Assembly: GCA_036676455.1 (NCBI GenBank)
Contig: JAKFCW010000022.1
Location: 24,850-88,849, forward strand
DNA length: 64,000 nt
Source: UBA4093 sp036676455
GTDB taxonomy: Bacteria; Cyanobacteriota; Sericytochromatia; S15B-MN24; UBA4093
Direction: 5' to 3'
In this document: piece after piece, positions 58,524 to 64,000 of the stretch
Layout: the number at the start of each line of letters is the position of its first letter
Numbering within the stretch: position 1 is the stretch's first letter
Program-made: the position numbers and the translations under genes
Notes under the pieces: model-generated
What the model saw: only the letters and a program-made list of their open reading frames with translations
Told to the model about the DNA's origin: nothing
Databases searched by the model: none

Positions 58524-59078
58524 ATGAAAGACCTGCTCCTGCGCGATACGGAGACCCTCTTCGAGCTCTTCGTGGATCTCTTCGGGAAGGTCCTGATCAA
58601 CGAGCCCCTCCTGGAGCTCGTTGATCAGGACATCACCCCGGCTCAGGTTCAGGCCTTGCTATTCCTGGCGAGGCACTCCCCCAACTACGTGGGGGACCTC
58701 GCCGATGGTCTGGGCATCAGCTACCCCGCGGCCACCAAGGCCGTCGATCGCCTGGTCGCCAAGGACCTGGTCACCCGCCAGGAAAACGCCAAGGACCGCC
58801 GCCAGTCGGAACTGACGGTCACTGAGTCCGGCCTTGCACTGCTCGATCGGGTACGCACCGAGCGGCGCGGTCGGCTGGACGGCATCCTGGCCAAGATGAG
58901 CCCGGATGACACCAAGGCCATGCACCGCGGCCTCCGGAGCTTCGTCACGGCGGCGTTCATGGGAGATCGCGATCTGATCGCCACGCTTTGCCAGCGCTGC
59001 GGGTGCGATTGCTACACCGAATGCATCGTGAACCAGTCGCACCTGGCCCTGCTGGGCCGCGAAGTCGACCGCGTCTAG
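58524..59078 (+). CDS. MarR-family regulator with cysteine-rich tail
   Basis: 184 aa. The winged helix covers about residues 35-115: TPAQVQALLFLARHSPNYVG, LADGLGISYPAATKAVDRLV, then wing DRRQSELTVTESGLALL. The tail holds Cys156, 159, 161, 163 and 167 (C-x2-C-x-C-x-C-x3-C), a pattern fit to bind a metal or an iron-sulfur cluster. Ordinary MarR proteins end before this tail. Being four bases downstream of apbC, it could sense cluster status or oxidative stress. This is inference; zinc binding is equally possible. A strong terminator follows. Confidence 0.85.
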   Translation: MKDLLLRDTETLFELFVDLFGKVLINEPLLELVDQDITPAQVQALLFLARHSPNYVGDLADGLGISYPAATKAVDRLVAKDLVTRQENAKDRRQSELTVTESGLALLDRVRTERRGRLDGILAKMSPDDTKAMHRGLRSFVTAAFMGDRDLIATLCQRCGCDCYTECIVNQSHLALLGREVDRV

Positions 59079-59106
59079 CCGTCGCGGCATTTCCCGCAAT
59101 CACCTC

Positions 59107-59147
59107 GCCGAGCGGCTTGCCCCAGGGGGGCAAGCCGCTCGGCCTTT
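59107..59147 (+). terminator. apbC-marR terminator
   Basis: Seventeen perfect pairs (59107-59123 with 59127-59143) around a three-base loop, followed by CTTT. Confidence 0.8.
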
Positions 59148-59216
59148 ACGAGCCATCCCGCACGGGCTAGAATGGGACGGATACGACGCTTGGCCGCCAG
59201 GGCCGCCGGTGACTTA

Positions 59217-60506
59217 ATGCAGGCAACCATCACCATCATCTCCAATGGTCCCGGCGAGCTCGCCACCTGGGTGAGGCCCGTCGTTCGCGTGCTGCGCGCC
59301 ACTCTTCCCGGGGTGAAGCTGCGCATCGCCCTGGTCCCCTGCCCCTATGCGAGCGGCCAGGAAGCCGAAACCATCGCTGCCTGGGGCGGCGAAACCGAGG
59401 TCTGGCGCCCCGAGGAAACCCTGCGCCGCCTTTTCCGCGGCCCCCTGCCCGAGCGCGGCCCCGGGGCCGTCCTCTTCATGGGAGGCGACCAGGCTTTCGG
59501 GGTCCTCATGGCGTGGCGGCTGCGCCAGCCGCTGTTGGTCTACACCGAGACCACGGGCCGCTGGGCGCCTTTCGTCACGCGCTTCCTGACCAGCGACCCC
59601 GATGTCTCCACGCGCCTCCAGAAGCGCCGCGTGCCTTCCTCCAAGGTGGCGATGGTCGGTAACCTGATGGTCGACGCCGTGAAGCGCGACCTCGACCCGC
59701 ACCAGACCCGCCGCGCGCTCGGCCTCAACGCCGAGGAGATGATCGTCGGCCTCTTGCCCGGCAGCAAGCCCTTCAAGGTCAAGTTCATCACTCCGCTGCT
59801 GTTGCGAGCCGCCGAGCTGATGCACGCCGAGAATCCCGGCCTCCAGTTCGTGCTGCACCAGTCCCCTTGGACGCCCCTGGAGCAGATCGCCGACGCCGCC
59901 GCCAACGAGCGCTACGCCTCGGTCACCGGCGGCACCACGGCTCGCATGGTCACCAACGACGACCGGGCCGTGCTGATCACCCCCCAGGGTGCGCAGATCC
60001 GAATCCTCGCACCCGAGCACCACCTGGCGGGAATGGCGATCGCCGACCTCGCCATGACCGTGCCGGGGACCAACACCGCCGAACTCGCCATCCTGGGCGT
60101 CCCGATGCTGGTGCTGCTGCCCCTCAACAAGCCCGAGGAGATTCCACTCGACGGCTTGCCCGGCCAGATCGGCAGCCTGCCCCTGATCGGCAAATGGCTC
60201 AAGCGGCAACTCGTCCAGGCCGTCGCCCGCCGCACGTCGCTCACCGCGCTTCCCAACGTCCGGATCGGCCGGATGATCACCCCTGAGCTCAAGGGAGTCT
60301 TCCCCCCCGAGGAGGTCTCGCGCACCGCGCTCGAGCTGCTGTCCAGCCCGTCCCAGCGCCGCGAGATCAAGCTGGCCCTCAGCCACGCGATGGGACCTGC
60401 CGGCGCCGCCGAGGCCGTGGTGGCCCAGCTGGCAAGCCTGCTGGGCACCATGCCGGCCGCTGGAATTCCCGAGACCGCCCTCCCCGAAGGGGGCCCGCGC
60501 GCATGA
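59217..60506 (+). CDS. LpxB-like lipid-linked glycosyltransferase
   Basis: 429 aa from ATG 59217; the frame is open 15 codons upstream. GT-B fold of the lipid-A-disaccharide synthase type: ITIISNGPGELATWVRPVVR (the GE-x-SG-like start, here GPGE), VLFMGGDQAFGVLMAWRLRQ, MVGNLMVDAVKRDL, VGLLPGSKPFKVKF (GLLPGS as in LpxB) and MTVPGTNTAELAILGVPMLV (the GT-x-T-x-E motif). It is longer than E. coli LpxB and matches, from memory, LpxB-like proteins of cyanobacteria without classical lipid A. Sugar and lipid acceptor unknown. First gene of the surface-glycan operon; overlaps the next gene by four bases. Confidence 0.85.
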   Translation: MQATITIISNGPGELATWVRPVVRVLRATLPGVKLRIALVPCPYASGQEAETIAAWGGETEVWRPEETLRRLFRGPLPERGPGAVLFMGGDQAFGVLMAWRLRQPLLVYTETTGRWAPFVTRFLTSDPDVSTRLQKRRVPSSKVAMVGNLMVDAVKRDLDPHQTRRALGLNAEEMIVGLLPGSKPFKVKFITPLLLRAAELMHAENPGLQFVLHQSPWTPLEQIADAAANERYASVTGGTTARMVTNDDRAVLITPQGAQIRILAPEHHLAGMAIADLAMTVPGTNTAELAILGVPMLVLLPLNKPEEIPLDGLPGQIGSLPLIGKWLKRQLVQAVARRTSLTALPNVRIGRMITPELKGVFPPEEVSRTALELLSSPSQRREIKLALSHAMGPAGAAEAVVAQLASLLGTMPAAGIPETALPEGGPRA

Positions 60507-61357
60507 CCCCCCGCTTCGGCATCGGCGTCACGACGCGCAACCGCGCGAAGGTCCTCGCGCATACCCTCCAGCAGATTCAGGCCCATACGCCCGAGTCGTT
60601 CCGGCTGGTGCTGGTCAACGATGCCAGCACGGACGAGACGTCCCAGGTGCTCGACCAGTTTCAGGCCGCCCATCCGGACTGGATCGTCGTCAACAGCTCC
60701 GAGCGCCTCGGGATCGCCAAGGCCAAGAACCGCTGCCTCAAAGCCCTCGAGGGCTGCGAGGTGATCTTCCTGTTCGACGACGATTGCTATCCCATCAAGG
60801 GCGGCTGGGCCACGCTCTACGCCGAGGCGATCGCCGCCACCGGCATCCAGCACTTCAACTTCAACGACTCCCGCCGCCAGCGCATGCTCCGGAAATCCAC
60901 GCATGCCGGCTACACCATCGGAGAGTTCGAGCCCCCCGGCGGCGTCCTCATGGTGCTCACGGCGAAAGTCCTGCAGACCGTCGGGGCCTTCAACGAGCGC
61001 TACGGCCTCTACGGCTTCGAGCACGAGACCTACACCGGACGCTGCTTCCGCGCGGGCCTGCACGGCAAGTTTGGCCGCAACCTGAGCCTCCTGGACGCCG
61101 AGGCGTACCTGCTCGCGCTCGACTACCGCCCCGAGGACGGCCCTTTTCCGGATCTCGTCATTCCGCGCGGCTTCCAGTCGAGCGTGACCCAGGAGGAAGC
61201 CAAGCGCTCCGTCAGGCAGAACGCCCGGATCGTGGCCAGGGAGCGCAAGGGGGGCCCCATCTATTTGCCGTTCGAGGGACAAGATTCGGCTCCGCAAGCG
61301 GAGCCCGCATGGTGGGAGCGCTGGGTGCCACGCCTCCTGAGCAGGAGGTCGTACTGA
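60503..61357 (+). CDS. Family 2 glycosyltransferase
   Basis: 284 aa. GT-A fold: RFGIGVTTRNRAKVLAHTLQ, LVLVNDASTDETSQVLDQFQ, VIFLFDDDCYPIKGGWATLY (the D-x-D-type metal motif) and VGAFNERYGLYGFEHETYTG (the ED-like acceptor base region). It should add a sugar from a nucleotide donor. It overlaps the LpxB-like gene by four bases and shares one base (TGATG) with the ABC exporter start. No signal peptide or membrane helix, so it acts at the inner face of the membrane. Confidence 0.9.
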   Translation: MTPRFGIGVTTRNRAKVLAHTLQQIQAHTPESFRLVLVNDASTDETSQVLDQFQAAHPDWIVVNSSERLGIAKAKNRCLKALEGCEVIFLFDDDCYPIKGGWATLYAEAIAATGIQHFNFNDSRRQRMLRKSTHAGYTIGEFEPPGGVLMVLTAKVLQTVGAFNERYGLYGFEHETYTGRCFRAGLHGKFGRNLSLLDAEAYLLALDYRPEDGPFPDLVIPRGFQSSVTQEEAKRSVRQNARIVARERKGGPIYLPFEGQDSAPQAEPAWWERWVPRLLSRRSY

Positions 61358-63084
61358 TGGGTTCACTTCATACCTGGCGCCGGCTGCTGCCGTTCTTGCG
61401 CCCGTACACCCTTCACATCGTCGGGTTGAGCATCCTGCTGCTGGCCAACGCCTCGGCGGCGATGATCATGATCCCGGTCGCACGTTACGCCGGAGAGGTC
61501 TTCGCCAAGTTGACCCTGGAAGGGCTGAATACGCTCATTCTGATGGCGATCGCCGGCTATGCCCTCAAGGGCCTCTTCACCTGGCTATCGACCCTCATGA
61601 TGGGCTTCGTCTCGATCCGGGCCGTGGCCGATCTGCGTTCCGCGCTCTTCAGCCACCTGCAGCGCCATTCCCTCGACTTCCACGATCGCCACAAGTCCGG
61701 CGATACCGCCTCGCGCCTGGTCAGCGACGTCAACGCCGTTCGCGACGCCTTGGCTCAAGGTGCCGCCGAGCTGATCCCCAACACCCTCATTCTGCTTGCC
61801 GCGCTGGGTTACCTCTTCACCTTGAACTGGCGCCTGGCCGCGCTGACCGTGATCGGCATGCCCGTCGTCGGTTGGGCCATCAGCCTTTTCGCCACCCGCC
61901 TACGCCTCTGGTCGTTGCAGGCCCAGGGGAAGTCGGCGGATATCTTGGCGTATCTCAATGAGAGCCTGGCGGCGACCGCCACCATCAAGAGCTTCAACCG
62001 CGAGGACTTCGAGCGCAAGCGCTTTGAAGAGGTCAACGACTTGCACTTCCTGGCCACCTTCCGCGGAGAGCAAGTCTGGGCCCTGCAGATGCCGACCATC
62101 GCCGTCCTTCAGGTGGTCGCTCTGGCCGGCGTGCTCTGGGTCGGAGGATGGGAGATGCTGCAAGGCCGCCTCTCGATGCCCGACCTGATGGCCTTCGGGG
62201 CCGCGGTCGGCATCTGCGTCGAGCCGATCCAGTCGCTTTCCAACGGCATCGGCCGAATCCAGCGGGCCATTGGAGCCGCCGAGCGGGTCTTCGCGGTCAT
62301 CGACGAGATCCCGGCCATCAGCGATCGCCCCGGCGCGCGTCCCCTGCCGTCTCTCGACGGGGAGGTCCGCTTCGAGGGGGTTCAGTTCACCTATCCGAAC
62401 GGGCATCCTGGCCTGATGGGCCTCGACCTGATGGTGCAACCCGGTGAGGCGCTCGCCGTCGTGGGAGCCTCGGGTTCCGGCAAGAGCACGCTCGCCAAGC
62501 TGCTGCTTCGCTTCTACGACCCGACCGCGGGGAGGATCACGCTCGACGGCGCGGATTTGCGCGACCTGCCCCTGGCCTGGCTGCGCGATCAGATCGCCTA
62601 CGTCCCCCAGGAGACGCCGCTCTTCGCGGGCACGCTCATGGATAACATCCGGTACGGCCGCCTGGAGGCTACTGACGACGAGGTCATCGAGGCCGCCGTC
62701 CAGGCCAACGCCCATGGCTTCATTACGCAGCTGCCGGACGGCTACCTTTCCGTCGTGGGCGAGCGCGGATCCACCCTGTCGGGGGGCCAGCGGCAGCGCA
62801 TCGCCATCGCCCGCGCCATCCTGAAGGACCCGCGCATTCTCCTGCTCGACGAGGCCACCAGCGCGCTGGACGCCGAGTCCGAGGCCGTGGTCCAGGAAGC
62901 CCTCGAGCGCCTCATGACGGGTCGCACCACCATCCTGATCACCCACCGCCTCAAGTCGGCCACCCGCGCGGATCGCGTCGTGGTCGTGGATGCCGGCCGG
63001 GCCATCGAGGTGGGCACCCCGGAGCAACTCATGCAGGAAGCCGGTGCGTATCGCTCCCTCTACGAGCAATGGAGTCTGTCGTGA
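61357..63084 (+). CDS. MsbA-like ABC exporter
   Basis: 575 aa half-transporter. Six transmembrane helices in the first 320 residues (RPYTLHIVGLSILLLANASA), then the ATPase with Walker A AVVGASGSGKSTLAKLLLRF, Q loop YVPQETPLFAGTLMDNI, signature TLSGGQRQRIAIARAILKDP and Walker B ILLLDEATSALDAESE. The best likeness is to MsbA/LapB-type lipid flippases. With glycosyltransferases on both sides it probably flips a lipid-linked sugar. The start shares one base with the preceding stop; the stop overlaps the next start as GTGA. Confidence 0.93.
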   Translation: MGSLHTWRRLLPFLRPYTLHIVGLSILLLANASAAMIMIPVARYAGEVFAKLTLEGLNTLILMAIAGYALKGLFTWLSTLMMGFVSIRAVADLRSALFSHLQRHSLDFHDRHKSGDTASRLVSDVNAVRDALAQGAAELIPNTLILLAALGYLFTLNWRLAALTVIGMPVVGWAISLFATRLRLWSLQAQGKSADILAYLNESLAATATIKSFNREDFERKRFEEVNDLHFLATFRGEQVWALQMPTIAVLQVVALAGVLWVGGWEMLQGRLSMPDLMAFGAAVGICVEPIQSLSNGIGRIQRAIGAAERVFAVIDEIPAISDRPGARPLPSLDGEVRFEGVQFTYPNGHPGLMGLDLMVQPGEALAVVGASGSGKSTLAKLLLRFYDPTAGRITLDGADLRDLPLAWLRDQIAYVPQETPLFAGTLMDNIRYGRLEATDDEVIEAAVQANAHGFITQLPDGYLSVVGERGSTLSGGQRQRIAIARAILKDPRILLLDEATSALDAESEAVVQEALERLMTGRTTILITHRLKSATRADRVVVVDAGRAIEVGTPEQLMQEAGAYRSLYEQWSLS

Positions 63085-63920
63085 TCCCGTCCATCGCGGT
63101 CGCCATCGTCAACTACAATACGCGAGACCTCCTGGCCAAGTGCCTGGACGCCCTCTTCGCCCAGGAGGTCTCGGTTCCCTTCGAGGCCTGGGTCGCGGAC
63201 AACGCCTCGTCGGACGGATCCGTCGAGATGCTCGCGGAGCGCTATCCTCAGGTCAAGGTACTTGCCAACGCCGAGAACCTCGGCTTCGCGGAAGCCAATA
63301 ACCAGATCATGCGCGAGGCCCACGCAAAGAGCGTCTTCTTGCTCAACACCGACACCGAGATCCGACCCGGCGCCCTTCAGGCGCTCTGGGACCTGCTGCA
63401 AGCCGAGCCCCGAAACGGTATGGTCGCTGCGGCCCTGGTCAATCCGGATGGCAGCCCCCAGCCCTCCGTCGTTCCCGCCCGCTTCCCCTGGGCCTTCTCG
63501 CCGGTCAGCCGCGAGGAGCGCCTGAGGTGGGCTTCGGGAGCCGCCGTGCTGGTTCGAACGGAGACCATCCAGGAGATCGGCATGCTGGATCCTCGCTTCT
63601 TCTACACGGGCGAGGACTGTGACTGGGGCTTGCGCGCGCGGCGGGCCGGCTGGGCGATCCTGTCGACCCCTCGCGCGGTGGTCATGCACATCGGAGGCGC
63701 CACCCGCAAGGACCTTCCCAGGCGAGCCGTCGAGGCCATTCAGCTGGGACGACAGCACTACTTCTCGAAGCACTACGGGGCGCCCGGTCTCTTCTACGCC
63801 CGGTTGCACTCGACCATCGAGCTCACCGGCGAGATCCTCAAGACCCGCCGGGATACCGCCTTCTACCTCGACCTGCTCGGCCGCTGCTGGGCCTTCCGGC
63901 CGGAAGCGCGCCATGGGTAA
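63081..63920 (+). CDS. Family 2 glycosyltransferase (WbbL-like)
   Basis: 279 aa from GTG 63081 with GGAG six bases upstream; ATG 63069 lacks a ribosome site. Motifs: IAVAIVNYNTRDLLAKCLDA, WVADNASSDGSVEMLAERYP, SVFLLNTDTEIRPGALQALW, RWASGAAVLVRTETIQEIGM and DPRFFYTGEDCDWGLRARRA. This is the rhamnosyltransferase-like group of GT2 seen in O-antigen and galactan synthesis. It overlaps the next gene by eight bases. Sugar unknown. Confidence 0.9.
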   Translation: MIPSIAVAIVNYNTRDLLAKCLDALFAQEVSVPFEAWVADNASSDGSVEMLAERYPQVKVLANAENLGFAEANNQIMREAHAKSVFLLNTDTEIRPGALQALWDLLQAEPRNGMVAAALVNPDGSPQPSVVPARFPWAFSPVSREERLRWASGAAVLVRTETIQEIGMLDPRFFYTGEDCDWGLRARRAGWAILSTPRAVVMHIGGATRKDLPRRAVEAIQLGRQHYFSKHYGAPGLFYARLHSTIELTGEILKTRRDTAFYLDLLGRCWAFRPEARHG

Positions 63921-64000
63921 GACCCTCTCGAGCCTTCAGCGCCTGGGGATCTTCTTCGGAGCCGTCGTCGCCGGAGTCGTGCTCTGGGTGCTGGTGCTAC
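63913..64000 (+). CDS. Membrane protein, truncated by window edge
   Basis: Starts at ATG 63913, overlapping the stop of the glycosyltransferase (ATGGGTAA). The 29 visible residues begin MGKTLSSLQRLG and then enter a transmembrane helix (IFFGAVVAGVVLWVLVL). The operon position suggests a polysaccharide polymerase, ligase or flippase, but too little is seen to decide. Confidence 0.6.
   Translation, partial: MGKTLSSLQRLGIFFGAVVAGVVLWVLVL

Noticed and set aside
60784..61356. N-terminal extension of the ABC exporter
   Set aside because: This part lies within the glycosyltransferase gene in another frame and is Arg/Pro-rich; the transporter starts at 61357.

Overview
The window is a high-GC bacterial chromosome segment with two parts: an accessory region (about 1-17,157) ending beside a tRNA-Arg(ACG) gene, and a mostly core chromosome (about 17,158-64,000). 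Nothing fixes the taxon. The gene order lysA-cdaA-ybbR-uppS-holA, a DUF2227-type protein, a BioY transporter and an LpxB-like glycosyltransferase suggest a cyanobacterial sister lineage (for example Sericytochromatia or Melainabacteria-like). That is an inference from remembered gene neighbourhoods. Many lipobox signal peptides, an LpxB-like enzyme and a MsbA-like exporter fit a two-membrane cell.

Accessory region: from the left edge there is a truncated RsbW-like anti-sigma kinase, a helical protein of unknown function, and four exported or membrane envelope proteins, partly AT-rich. Next come twin XRE repressors that share a promoter motif and flank a small unknown gene, then an EcsC-family protein. 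A minus-strand module follows: two paralogous ~640-aa tyrosine-recombinase-fold proteins, a RecB/Cas4-like PD-(D/E)XK nuclease and small partner proteins, with hairpin terminators in most of its spacers. The region closes with a zinc-ribbon protein and a large serine recombinase whose reading frame runs into the terminator and body of tRNA-Arg. This looks like an integrated element whose right junction is next to the tRNA. Its left end is not in the window.

Core part 1 (17.4-30 kb): a CoA-transferase, an AI-2E-type permease and a secreted endonuclease I. Then comes a tight six-gene minus-strand operon: acetyltransferase, PaaK-like ligase, LuxE-like acyl-protein synthetase, a LuxC acyl-CoA reductase fused to a second PaaK-like ligase, an MFS exporter and a GAF histidine kinase. 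It has the parts of an acyl-activation and reduction pathway but no luciferase.

Core part 2 (30-47 kb): a di-haem peroxidase, small lipoproteins, an alcohol dehydrogenase, dnaE, a zinc-type CDF transporter, a TPR protein with secretion-ATPase N-terminal-like repeats, rpsT, a lipoprotein with a carboxypeptidase-regulatory-like domain, and the holA-uppS-ybbR-cdaA-lysA cluster (cyclic di-AMP, undecaprenyl phosphate and lysine).

Core part 3 (47-64 kb): the operon nif3-like, der, plsY, rsmA, dtd; bioY; a DUF2227 protein; secD-secF behind a consensus promoter; an XRE regulator and a divergent Kef-type antiporter sharing a palindromic operator; apbC followed by a MarR regulator with a cysteine-rich tail; and a glycolipid/surface glycan operon (LpxB-like, GT2, MsbA-like ABC exporter, GT2, membrane protein) that runs off the right edge.
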